Part shown: one piece after another, positions 32,667-40,883 of the stretch
Position numbering within the stretch: position 1 is the stretch's first letter
Layout: every line of letters starts with the position of its first letter
From: Paenibacillus thalictri
Lineage (GTDB): Bacteria > Bacillota > Bacilli > Paenibacillales > NBRC-103111
Direction of reading: 5' to 3'
NCBI RefSeq assembly: GCF_004307995.1
Contig: NZ_SIRE01000007.1
Location: 62,001 to 126,000 of the forward strand
Length of the DNA: 64,000 nucleotides
Made by a program: the position numbers and the translations under genes
The notes under the pieces: generated by a model
Database searches by the model: none
The model's input: only the letters and a program-made list of their open reading frames with translations
Told to the model about the DNA's origin: nothing

Positions 32667-33593
32667 ATGTTTAAGGCAGAAGGAATTATACCTGCGATGG
32701 TAACGCCGTTTAACGACAGGCAGGAAATTAATGAAGCAGCGCTTAAGCAGCTGGTACACCGGTTTTTAGCCGCAGGGGTACACGGCATATTTTGCCTCGG
32801 CACCAACGGGGAGTTTTTTTCATTAAGTTACGAAGAAAAGCTGAAGGTTGCCGGGATTGTCATTCAGGAAGCGGCGGGCCGGGTACCCGTATACGTCGGA
32901 GCGGGCTGTATCAGCACGGCGGAGACGATTCGGCTGGCGAAAGAGCTGGAGCAGTTGGGCGCCGATGCGCTGTCTGTCATTACCCCGTATTTCTTGACAT
33001 TTACACAGAAGGAACTGATCGACTATTACACGGCTTTAGCCCGATCGACTTCGCTGCCGATTCTGCTGTACAATATCCCCGCCCGCACGGGCAATTCACT
33101 GCAGCCCGGCACTGTGGCGGAGTTGTCCCGGGTACCCAACATCGTTGGCATTAAAGACAGCAGCGGCAGCTTTGATACGATACAGCAATATTTGCAGGCA
33201 ACCGGACCGGATTTTTCCGTTCTTGCCGGCACCGATTCGCTGATTTTATCGACGCTGATGTCCGGCGGCAAAGGTGCGATTGCGGCAACGGCGAACTTAT
33301 TCCCGGAGCTGGCGGTTTCCATCTACGAGCTGTGGAAGCAGCGGAAATACGAGGAAGCCGAAGCGCTGCAGCGTCAGCTGAGAGGTATACGCGGCGCGTT
33401 TCAGTGGGCGACTTTGCCTTCCGTGCTGAAGGAAGCGATGAATATGGCCGGGCTGCAGGCGGGGCCGTGCCGTTTGCCTGTTGGGGCTTTACCGGAAGCG
33501 CGCAGGCAGGATTTGCAAGTGCTGATCGACGCTTATACGGAGCAGGGCGTTCTCCAGAGCCCCGAAACGGCCCGGAGCAACCGGATTGGATAA
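32667..33593 (+). CDS. DapA/N-acetylneuraminate-lyase family aldolase
   Basis: 308 residues from ATG 32667 with GAGGAGAG upstream. Class I TIM-barrel lyase with GTNGEFFSLSYEEK (residues 45-58, carboxylate binding), Tyr135 in LLYNIPARTG and the Schiff-base Lys163 in GIKDSSG. Members cleave or form 2-keto-3-deoxy acids or sialic acid with pyruvate; DapA itself is usually 290 residues and sits with lysine genes, which are absent here. Beside sialidase-fold proteins and a glycan importer, catabolism of a keto-deoxy sugar acid is the best guess. First gene of the operon. Confidence 0.9.
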   Translation: MFKAEGIIPAMVTPFNDRQEINEAALKQLVHRFLAAGVHGIFCLGTNGEFFSLSYEEKLKVAGIVIQEAAGRVPVYVGAGCISTAETIRLAKELEQLGADALSVITPYFLTFTQKELIDYYTALARSTSLPILLYNIPARTGNSLQPGTVAELSRVPNIVGIKDSSGSFDTIQQYLQATGPDFSVLAGTDSLILSTLMSGGKGAIAATANLFPELAVSIYELWKQRKYEEAEALQRQLRGIRGAFQWATLPSVLKEAMNMAGLQAGPCRLPVGALPEARRQDLQVLIDAYTEQGVLQSPETARSNRIG

Positions 33594-33632
33594 GGTTGAA
33601 TTTTGAATAAAAATAGAACCGGAGGCGGACAC

Positions 33633-34784
33633 ATGTCATCCCGATGGAAGTTGATCGACCAGCCGATCGGCAAAGACGGCATATTGCGCGCTTGCGCGTG
33701 GGGCGGAGCCGAAGCGTATATACCTACCCCGTTTAAAGTGAATCATGCTCCCTGCTTAACCGAACTGAACAACGGGGACTTGCTTGCCGTCTGGTTTGCC
33801 GGGTATACGGAAGAAGGCAGACGCGACATTCATATCGTGATGTCGAGGCTGCTTGCCGGAGAAGAACGGTGGAGCGAGCCGGTAAAAGTATCGGACGACG
33901 ATACGCGTTCGGAGCAAAATCCGGTACTGTTTCAAACCGCTGAGGGCAAGCTGCTGCTGTTATACACCGCCCAGGAAACACATGAAATGAGCCGCGAGGA
34001 ATTCAAGCGCCTGCACCCTGGCAAGACGTTCACACGGCAGGAGACGTCGGTGATCCGCTGCCGCACCTCGGAGGACAACGGCGAGACTTGGACGCCGTCG
34101 GAAACATGGTTTAATAACCCGGGATCGTTCTGCCGGGCGCCGATTTTTCCGTTAACCGACGGCAGCTGGCTGTTTCCGATGTGGTACAGCGTGTCGGACG
34201 GCCAGACGGAATATGGAAGCGATTACAGCGTGGTTCAGCATTCATGCGACCAAGGCGCGACATGGCGGGAATATCCGGTTCCGGGCAGCCGAGGCAGGGT
34301 GCACGCCTCGATTGTCGGCCAAGAAGGGGATAAATTGCTCGCTTTTTTCCGCAGCCGCGCGGCGGACCGTATCTATATCAGCCGTTCTCCGGATGCCGGA
34401 CGCACATGGTCCGAACCTGAGCGAACCCCGCTGCCCAACAACAACGCGTCCATCCGTGCCATCCGGCTGCAAAGCGGCGCGATCGCGGTCATTTACAACC
34501 ATGCGAGCGGAGGCGATGATCCGCAGGCTACCGTTTGGCCCATGACACGTTACCCGGTAACGATCGCCATCTCCGAAGACGAAGGTGCGACATGGCCGTT
34601 CCGGCGGCATCTGGAAACCGGCGACAATTACTGCGGAGAAGCAAACGAAAGACTTAACAGCCGGTACGAGTACCCTTGGATTACGCAGAGCCGTGACGGC
34701 TTGATTCATGCGGCTTTCGCTTACGGAAGGCGGCAGGGGATCAAACATCTGATTGTGTCCGAAAACTGGGTGAAAGGAACATAA
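33633..34784 (+). CDS. BNR-repeat sialidase-superfamily protein
   Basis: 383 residues from ATG 33633 with GGAGGCGG upstream. Asp-box signatures S-x-D-x-G-x-T-W recur (SEDNGETW, SPDAGRTW, SEDEGATW, plus CDQGATW), marking a six-bladed sialidase-type propeller. N-terminal VNHAPCLTELNNGDLLAVWFAG resembles the BNR_2 domain. No signal peptide is visible, so it acts inside the cell on imported saccharides. Whether it releases sialic acid or another acidic sugar is not known; the arginine triad cannot be placed with confidence. A second, different BNR protein lies at 39763. Confidence 0.85.
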   Translation: MSSRWKLIDQPIGKDGILRACAWGGAEAYIPTPFKVNHAPCLTELNNGDLLAVWFAGYTEEGRRDIHIVMSRLLAGEERWSEPVKVSDDDTRSEQNPVLFQTAEGKLLLLYTAQETHEMSREEFKRLHPGKTFTRQETSVIRCRTSEDNGETWTPSETWFNNPGSFCRAPIFPLTDGSWLFPMWYSVSDGQTEYGSDYSVVQHSCDQGATWREYPVPGSRGRVHASIVGQEGDKLLAFFRSRAADRIYISRSPDAGRTWSEPERTPLPNNNASIRAIRLQSGAIAVIYNHASGGDDPQATVWPMTRYPVTIAISEDEGATWPFRRHLETGDNYCGEANERLNSRYEYPWITQSRDGLIHAAFAYGRRQGIKHLIVSENWVKGT

Positions 34785-34811
34785 ATCAGCTGCGTTTTGT
34801 AATGGAAACTC

Positions 34812-34825
34812 AGTAAGCGCTTCCG
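34812..34825 (+). promoter_or_regulatory. Candidate cre (CcpA) site
   Basis: AGTAAGCGCTTCCG agrees with the cre consensus TGWAARCGYTWNCW at 12 of 14 positions, failing only at both ends. It lies in the 139-base gap before the binding-protein gene, so catabolite repression of the transporter is plausible. Confidence 0.5.
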
Positions 34826-34923
34826 TTTCCGAATCCGGCATTGGCCGCAAATAGGCGTTTAAAATACGTATCCATATAACCGCATCCTTCGAGCGATGCG
34901 CATGAAAAAAGGGAGGTTTGATG

Positions 34924-36603
34924 ATGGTGTCAAAGTGTTCGCAAAGTTTAGAACGTACAAGGGTTTCGAATGAGTCACAGGGCCCTAAGAAGCTAAAGGC
35001 TGCCAGGCATACCGGCGGTTTGCGGGGCAGGCCGAAACAATGGGTGGCGTTTGCGGTGATGGCCGCGCTGATCGGCACAACTGCGTGTTCGTCCGCATCA
35101 CCCGGAAAAGAAGCCGCTCCGAAGGATGCGGGAGCCGCCGCCGGGGCATCTGCCGAACAGGCTAAGCCTGTCAAATTCACTTATACGCTTCCGGGGAAAT
35201 TTGTCAACTGGATGAAAGACATGAACTGGATTCCCGTGCTGCTGAAACAGACCGGGGCGGAGGTCGAGCTTGTCGCAGGCGGCGATGGCGACACTTATTA
35301 CAAAAACGCCGACCTGAAAATCGGCTCGGGCGATTTTTCCGACGCCGGTATCGTGCAGCTGAGCCAAGCCGACGTATATGGCACGAAGGGCGCTTTTCTC
35401 GACTTAAAACCGCTGATCGAAAAATACGGCCCGAATATTAAGAAATTTATGGACCAGCATCCGGACCTTACGAAGCTGGTTACAAGCAGCAACGGCAAAA
35501 TATATGCGCTTGTTCCCGAATACCCGAAAATTTCCAATGTGACCTTTTACCGCGACGATTTGCTCAAGAAAGCGGGCATTACCTCCGAGCCAAAGACGAT
35601 TCAAGAGTTTACCGATGTGCTGCGCAAATTAAAAGAAGCAAACAAGGACAATAAAAACTTTTTCCCGTTTGGAGGCCGCGACGATTTCCTGAGATTCCAA
35701 TCCGCCTTCGGCGCCGGGGATTCGATCGATGCCGGAGGCAAGGTGCACGGCATTTACAACGGCGGTCAAGGCAGCGACATTAAGGCGCCCGGTTTCAAAA
35801 AATTGATCGAGTGGTATGCCCGCTTGTATGACGAAAAGCTGGTCGATCCGGAATGGATCTCCGGACTCGCGACGGAGGAAGCGTGGCAAACCAAGATGCT
35901 GAACGGCAACCTGGTGTTCGGCAACGACTTCTATACGCGCCCGGCCTGGTTTCTGGTGAATGGCGGCGTGAAAAACGATCCGAACTATTCGTTAAAAGTG
36001 CTGCCTCCTTTCCTTGATGAAGAGGGGAAACAGTCCAAATTCCCGACTGTGCCGAACTACCGCACGGACCGCGCATTTGTGATTAATGCGAAGTCGGCCG
36101 ACAAAGCGCCGGGTATCATTAAATTCCTGGATTATATGTATTCCGAGCAAGGGCAAACCTTGGTGGGCTGGGGTGTAGAAGGCACAACGTTCAAGAAAAA
36201 CGCAGGGGGCAAAAACGAGTTTACCATGAGTTTCGACGACGAATCGACCAAACCGCTTGGCACGCCAAGCTGGACGTTTTTCCAGGACCGGCTGACGTTC
36301 CCGATCCCGGTCAACAACGAAGCTTTTTACGAGTGGAATCACAGCTTGACCAAATCGTACGCCAACGATTATTTCAGCAAATATGCGCAGACGTTCCCGA
36401 TTCTGAAATATTCGACCGAAGATCAGAAGGAAAGAAGCAATCTTGTCGCCAAAGTAAACGAAGCGATCAAAGCCAATCTCGTCAAATTTGTCACGGGTAA
36501 ACGGCCGCTCTCCGAGTGGGACGCCTTCCTTAAAGAAATGGACGGCCTTGGTTACAACAAAATTATCGAAATCGATCAAAAAGCCTACGATGCGGTAAAA
36601 TAA
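34924..36603 (+). CDS. LplA-type ABC transporter substrate-binding lipoprotein
   Basis: About 559 residues from ATG 34924 (GGGAGG 7 bases upstream; ATG 34921 is possible). An unusually long positively charged leader of ~40 residues precedes the hydrophobic WVAFAVMAALIGTTAC, whose last Cys is the lipid-modified residue. The mature chain is that of large Lpl/YtcQ-like binding proteins (VKFTYTLPGKFVNWMKDMNW, KIYALVPEYPKISNVTFYRDDLLKKAG, FPTVPNYRTDRAFVINAKSADK). These serve uronate oligosaccharides and other glycans. It works with the next two genes. Confidence 0.92.
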   Translation: MVSKCSQSLERTRVSNESQGPKKLKAARHTGGLRGRPKQWVAFAVMAALIGTTACSSASPGKEAAPKDAGAAAGASAEQAKPVKFTYTLPGKFVNWMKDMNWIPVLLKQTGAEVELVAGGDGDTYYKNADLKIGSGDFSDAGIVQLSQADVYGTKGAFLDLKPLIEKYGPNIKKFMDQHPDLTKLVTSSNGKIYALVPEYPKISNVTFYRDDLLKKAGITSEPKTIQEFTDVLRKLKEANKDNKNFFPFGGRDDFLRFQSAFGAGDSIDAGGKVHGIYNGGQGSDIKAPGFKKLIEWYARLYDEKLVDPEWISGLATEEAWQTKMLNGNLVFGNDFYTRPAWFLVNGGVKNDPNYSLKVLPPFLDEEGKQSKFPTVPNYRTDRAFVINAKSADKAPGIIKFLDYMYSEQGQTLVGWGVEGTTFKKNAGGKNEFTMSFDDESTKPLGTPSWTFFQDRLTFPIPVNNEAFYEWNHSLTKSYANDYFSKYAQTFPILKYSTEDQKERSNLVAKVNEAIKANLVKFVTGKRPLSEWDAFLKEMDGLGYNKIIEIDQKAYDAVK

Positions 36604-36687
36604 CAGCTTCGCAGCTTCCTGCTTATCTGGACGCCGCTTGCCGAAAGAGGCGGTGTCCGGAAACCAATACGATACGGGAGTTTTTGT

Positions 36688-37665
36688 ATGGATATCAATC
36701 AGACGCACGCCGATTCTTTTCAAGCGGGATTGCTTAAGCGGACCGGAACCCGGAAAAAGCTGTGGCAGCAAATATGGGACGCCAAGCTGCTTTATCTGTT
36801 AGTTGTCCCGGGTCTGCTCCACCTGATGGTGTTTAAGCTCGCCCCGTTGTTTGGGCTGGTGATCGCCTTCGAAGATTACAACACATTTCAGGGCATACGG
36901 GGCAGCGATTGGGTCGGTCTGGAAAACTTTCGCTTGTTTTTGATAGACCCTTATTTTTTGGTGCTGCTGAAAAACACGCTGCTGCTGGCGATTTATAATC
37001 TGGCGTTTGGTTTTCCGATGCCGATTTTGTTTGCGCTGTTTTTAAACGAGGTTAGGCAGATGGCGATCAAACGTGTCGTCCAGTCGCTCAGCTTTTTCCC
37101 TTATTTTATTTCCTCCGCCGTGACGGTCAGCATTGTGTATACGTTTTTGTCGCCGCAAACCGGGATCGTCAACCGGCTGCTGGAAATGATCGGCGTGGAA
37201 CCGGTATTTTTCATGGCGGAACCCGGCTGGTTTCGCAGCTTGTACGTCAGCTTGAACATCTGGCATTCCTTCGGTTACGCTTCGATCATCTATCTTGCGG
37301 CGATGACCGGCATCGACCCGCATCAATATGAGGCGGCGGAAATGGATGGAGCGAACCGCTGGCACAAAATGTTTTACATTACGCTGCCCTCGCTGTCGAA
37401 TATTATTGTGGTTATGCTGATCATGAATATCGGCTCGTTCCTTTCGGTCGATCTGGATAAAGTGCTGCTTATGTACAATCCGAGCGTATACGAAACGGCC
37501 GACGTAATTCAAAGTTTCGTGTACCGTCAAGCATTTGCTTCGGGAGGATTTCCGAATTACAGCTTTGGCGCTGCGGTCGGACTGTTTCAATCGATTGTGG
37601 CGATGGTGCTTGTCGTCAGCGCCAACAAAATCTCCAAAAAATACTCCGAGTCGCGTTTGTTTTAA
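36688..37665 (+). CDS. LplB-type sugar ABC transporter permease
   Basis: 325 residues, ATG with GGGAG 8 bases upstream. LplB features: N-terminal LLYLLVVPGLLHLMVFKLAPLFGLVIAFEDYNTFQGI, QSLSFFPYFISSAVTVSIVYTFLSPQTGIVNRLL, and the EAA loop QYEAAEMDGANRWHKMFYITLPSLSN. Six membrane helices. It forms the importer channel with the product of the following gene, 12 bases away. Confidence 0.93.
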   Translation: MDINQTHADSFQAGLLKRTGTRKKLWQQIWDAKLLYLLVVPGLLHLMVFKLAPLFGLVIAFEDYNTFQGIRGSDWVGLENFRLFLIDPYFLVLLKNTLLLAIYNLAFGFPMPILFALFLNEVRQMAIKRVVQSLSFFPYFISSAVTVSIVYTFLSPQTGIVNRLLEMIGVEPVFFMAEPGWFRSLYVSLNIWHSFGYASIIYLAAMTGIDPHQYEAAEMDGANRWHKMFYITLPSLSNIIVVMLIMNIGSFLSVDLDKVLLMYNPSVYETADVIQSFVYRQAFASGGFPNYSFGAAVGLFQSIVAMVLVVSANKISKKYSESRLF

Positions 37666-37677
37666 GGAGGACTCGTC

Positions 37678-38553
37678 ATGCGCCAACGTAAATTATATGT
37701 GTTTGATTTCGTAAACAACGCGCTGCTGCTGCTGCTGGCGGCCGTGTGCGTATATCCGTTTTTTAATATTTTATCGGTTTCCTTAAGCGACGGGCTTGCC
37801 GTCATATCGGGCAAGGTATACGGCTGGCCGGTCGGTTTCAACATCGAGACGTACCGCTATATCCTTGGCAACCCGCGTCTTGGCATCACGACAGGGCTGC
37901 TTAATTCGCTGTTCTACACGGTGGCGGGAACGTTGATCGCCGTGACGCTGACGTTTATTACCGCTTACGCGTTGTCCCGCAAAAGGCTGAAGGGTCGTTA
38001 TTACATCATGCTGCTGTTCCTGTTTACGTGGGTATTCGAGGCCGGTCTAATTCCGAACTACCTGGTGAATAACGCGCTTGGACTTGTCAATTCGCGTTGG
38101 GTGATGCTGATTCCGGGGGCGATCAACACGTTTCTGCTGATCATTACAAGGTCGTTTCTGGACGCCATTCCCGGCGAGCTGGAGGAATCGGCGTTTATCG
38201 ACGGCGCCAACGATCTGCAAATGCTGGGACGCATCTTTTTCCCGTTGTCGACTCCGGTGCTGGCAACGATCAGCGTGTTTTACGCGGTATCGATTTGGAA
38301 CGCGTTTATGGTGCCGCTTATTTATTTGCAGGACAGCAAGCTGCATCCGATTCAGCTTGTTTTGTACAAGTTGATCATTAAACGGGATGGCGGCACTTCA
38401 TTTGAAAATTTGACCGTCAACGGGTTTCAGATTTTGCCCAACAATATCGAAGCCGCTACCATATTTCTTGCGATATTTCCGATATTGTTCGTATACCCGT
38501 TTGCGCAAAAGTATTTTACAAAAGGTATGCTTGTCGGCTCGTTAAAAGGATAA
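37678..38553 (+). CDS. LplC/YtcP-type sugar ABC transporter permease
   Basis: 291 residues, ATG with AAGGAGGA upstream, 12 bases after the partner gene. Typical CUT1 LplC features are VYPFFNILSVSLSDGLAVISGKVYGWPVGFNIETY, the EAA loop ELEESAFIDGANDLQMLGRIFFPLSTP, and the C-terminal YFTKGMLVGSLKG. Six helices. Importer partner of the LplB-like protein; the ATPase must come from elsewhere. Confidence 0.93.
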   Translation: MRQRKLYVFDFVNNALLLLLAAVCVYPFFNILSVSLSDGLAVISGKVYGWPVGFNIETYRYILGNPRLGITTGLLNSLFYTVAGTLIAVTLTFITAYALSRKRLKGRYYIMLLFLFTWVFEAGLIPNYLVNNALGLVNSRWVMLIPGAINTFLLIITRSFLDAIPGELEESAFIDGANDLQMLGRIFFPLSTPVLATISVFYAVSIWNAFMVPLIYLQDSKLHPIQLVLYKLIIKRDGGTSFENLTVNGFQILPNNIEAATIFLAIFPILFVYPFAQKYFTKGMLVGSLKG

Positions 38554-38583
38554 GCCGAATTACAAGAGGGGAGAACGGCGCAG

Positions 38584-39750
38584 ATGAGTTTGTTTGAATT
38601 TCAGACGGCCGGTAAAATGGTGCTGGGAGCGCATGCCGCCGAGCAATGCGCCCCATATGTGAACAGACTGGGGGATGTCCGCTCGGCGCTCATCGTCTCC
38701 CAGCCTTCGATGCAGCGTTCGGGATTCGTCGATACGCTGACGCAGGCATTGGCGAAGGAGGGCATACACAGCGCCATGTATTGCGGCGTGTCGCCCGAGC
38801 CGACCGAACGGCAGCTGACGGACATCTACGAGCAGGCGGTTGCGGGAGCTGACTACGACGTAATGATTGGCGTCGGCGGGGGCAGCGTGCTGGACGCAAC
38901 CAAGCTGCTTGCGGTGATGGCGACAAGCGGTATGGGCGTGCGAGATATGCTTGGAACGGGCCTGGTGCGGCAAAAGGGCATTCCGACGGTGCTGATCCCG
39001 ACCACCTCGGGCACCGGCTCGGAAGTGACGCCCAACGCGATTGTCACGCTGCCGGAGGAGGAGCTGAAGCTGGCGGTGGTCAGTCCTTATTTGTACCCGC
39101 AGCTTGTGCTGCTTGATCCCGTGCTGACGCTTACGCTGCCCCAGCCGATTACGGCCGCGACGGGCATGGACGCGTTTACGCATTCGCTGGAATCGTACAT
39201 ATCGAACAAAGGGAACCCGCTCAGCGACATGTTTGCGCTGGAGTCGATCCGGCTGATTGCTGCAAGCCTTGAGGAGGCGTATGGCAATGGAACGTCATTG
39301 CCGGCAAGAGAACGGATGCTGCTTGGCTCGATGTACGGCGGCATGGCGTTATCGTGCTCCGGCACGGCCGCCGTGCATGCGCTGGCGTATCCGCTAGGCG
39401 GGAAATTCCACATCACGCATGGCGTAGCCAATTCGATGCTGCTGTCCCATGTGATGGAATTTAATTTTGATGCGATCGTAGATCGGTTGTCCGACGTCGC
39501 TGCGGCGATGAAGCTGCCGGAAGCGCAAGCCGGCTCGGCGCAGCGGGCGGCGGAAGCCGTTATCGGCAAAATTCGCAGCTGGACGGCAGATTTGCATATT
39601 CCGCAAAATTTACGGGAGTATGGAGTTCGAGAGGACGACATCGAAGTTTTGTCCGTGGCTGCGGCCAAAGTCACCCGTTTGCTGAACAACAATCCGAAGC
39701 AGGTCGGTATGGACGATATTCGCGCTCTATACCGCAAGCTGCTCGCATAA
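38584..39750 (+). CDS. Iron-containing (group III) alcohol dehydrogenase
   Basis: 388 residues, ATG with GAGGGGAGA upstream, 30 bases after the permease. The NAD-binding region has GVGGGSVLDATKLLAVM and PTTSGTGSEVTPNAIV. The iron site is provided by GMDAFTHSLESYIS and by the histidines of HALAYPLGGKFHITHGVANSMLLSHVM. Such enzymes reduce aldehydes or oxidise polyols. Between an importer and glycan-active proteins, it would handle a sugar-derived aldehyde or alcohol released by the DapA-like aldolase (inference). Confidence 0.92.
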   Translation: MSLFEFQTAGKMVLGAHAAEQCAPYVNRLGDVRSALIVSQPSMQRSGFVDTLTQALAKEGIHSAMYCGVSPEPTERQLTDIYEQAVAGADYDVMIGVGGGSVLDATKLLAVMATSGMGVRDMLGTGLVRQKGIPTVLIPTTSGTGSEVTPNAIVTLPEEELKLAVVSPYLYPQLVLLDPVLTLTLPQPITAATGMDAFTHSLESYISNKGNPLSDMFALESIRLIAASLEEAYGNGTSLPARERMLLGSMYGGMALSCSGTAAVHALAYPLGGKFHITHGVANSMLLSHVMEFNFDAIVDRLSDVAAAMKLPEAQAGSAQRAAEAVIGKIRSWTADLHIPQNLREYGVREDDIEVLSVAAAKVTRLLNNNPKQVGMDDIRALYRKLLA

Positions 39751-39762
39751 GGAGTGATTGAT

Positions 39763-40854
39763 ATGAACGTAAATAGAAACGATTTTAAACCGGTTGTGCC
39801 CCAAGACATGGAACATCTGACCGTTTACCGGAATGAGCGGGAATTCAGCTCATGGCCGTTTAACGCCGGGATGTGGAAAATAGCGGAAAACGATATATTG
39901 GTCGGTTTTATGAATATCGACTGCGATTATGCGAATCCAAAGCAGCTTGCGCACCGCAGGGTGGAGTTTTTCGGGCGGATCGCCACAGTAAGATCGCAGG
40001 ACGGAGGGCGAACGTGGGGAATGCCGGAAACGCTGGCCGACAACATTGAAATCAACGAACAGCTGAATTTTGGAGCTTCGCCCGAAGTGGCGGGCGTTTC
40101 CTTCGGCGATCCCCGCACGCTGCTCAGTTGCTGGACGACGCCGAATTCCGGCGCTCCCGACGCGAAGGCATGGGTGAAGTTGTCCGGCGACGGCGGGCGC
40201 AGTTGGGGAGCCGCCGCTTTATTGCCGGCTTGCAACATCCCGCGTTTCCAAGGCAGGCCGTCGTATCTGGTCAGACCGGACGGCTCGGTGCTGCTGTTTC
40301 TTACGGCCAAACCGCAGCATAATCCGTACGACCGGCCTGTCGTTTACGGCTCTTATGACGGCGGGGTGAACTGGACGCTGCTTTCGTATATGCCGGCATC
40401 CGGCGAATACCGCGTAATTTGCCCTTCGCCGGTCATGCTTGCGGACGGCACGATTGTTGTCGCCGTGCGCTGCAAGTCATCTATGGAGGGAGCTTGGAGC
40501 GAGGTATACGTGTCCGAAGACGGCGGATTTACATGGCGTCTCCGCTCCCGAATCAACGAGCATGGCGATACGGTGCATTTGACGCTGCTGCAGGACGGAC
40601 GGCTGCTTGCGGTATACGGGTACCGTATCCCGCCGTTTGGCATTCGCGCCAAAATCAGCGAAGACGAAGGGCGGACGTGGGGGCCGGAGCTGATCCTGCG
40701 CGACGACGGCGGCAGCAAAGATTTGGGATACCCGCGCACCGTTGAGGTTCGTCCGGGCGAAGTGCTGGCGACGTATTATTTTAACCGTAAAGACGACCCG
40801 ATCCAGATGAACGGCGGCGTCCGCTATATCGGCGGCACGATTCTGAAGTTGTGA
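39763..40854 (+). CDS. Second BNR-repeat sialidase-superfamily protein
   Basis: 363 residues from ATG 39763 (AAGGAG 8 bases upstream; GTG 39754 overlaps it). Asp-box-like motifs: SQDGGRTW, SGDGGRSW, SYDGGVNW, SEDGGFTW and SEDEGRTW, five blades, clearer than in the first BNR protein. No export signal, hence cytoplasmic. The two BNR proteins are only distantly alike, so they are not a recent duplication and may act on different linkages. Its stop overlaps an upstream in-frame start of the glycosidase, which follows closely. Confidence 0.85.
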   Translation: MNVNRNDFKPVVPQDMEHLTVYRNEREFSSWPFNAGMWKIAENDILVGFMNIDCDYANPKQLAHRRVEFFGRIATVRSQDGGRTWGMPETLADNIEINEQLNFGASPEVAGVSFGDPRTLLSCWTTPNSGAPDAKAWVKLSGDGGRSWGAAALLPACNIPRFQGRPSYLVRPDGSVLLFLTAKPQHNPYDRPVVYGSYDGGVNWTLLSYMPASGEYRVICPSPVMLADGTIVVAVRCKSSMEGAWSEVYVSEDGGFTWRLRSRINEHGDTVHLTLLQDGRLLAVYGYRIPPFGIRAKISEDEGRTWGPELILRDDGGSKDLGYPRTVEVRPGEVLATYYFNRKDDPIQMNGGVRYIGGTILKL

Positions 40855-40883
40855 CGCAATACGGACGGGAGGAGGGCTTCGCC

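Noticed and set aside
32667-33593. Assignment as dapA (lysine synthesis)
   Set aside because: No lysine genes are nearby and the gene leads a glycan operon, so only the family, not the lysine enzyme, is claimed.
34242-35180. 312-codon minus-strand frame across the BNR and lipoprotein genes
   Set aside because: It crosses two well-supported genes and the intergenic gap in antisense, with no motifs of its own.
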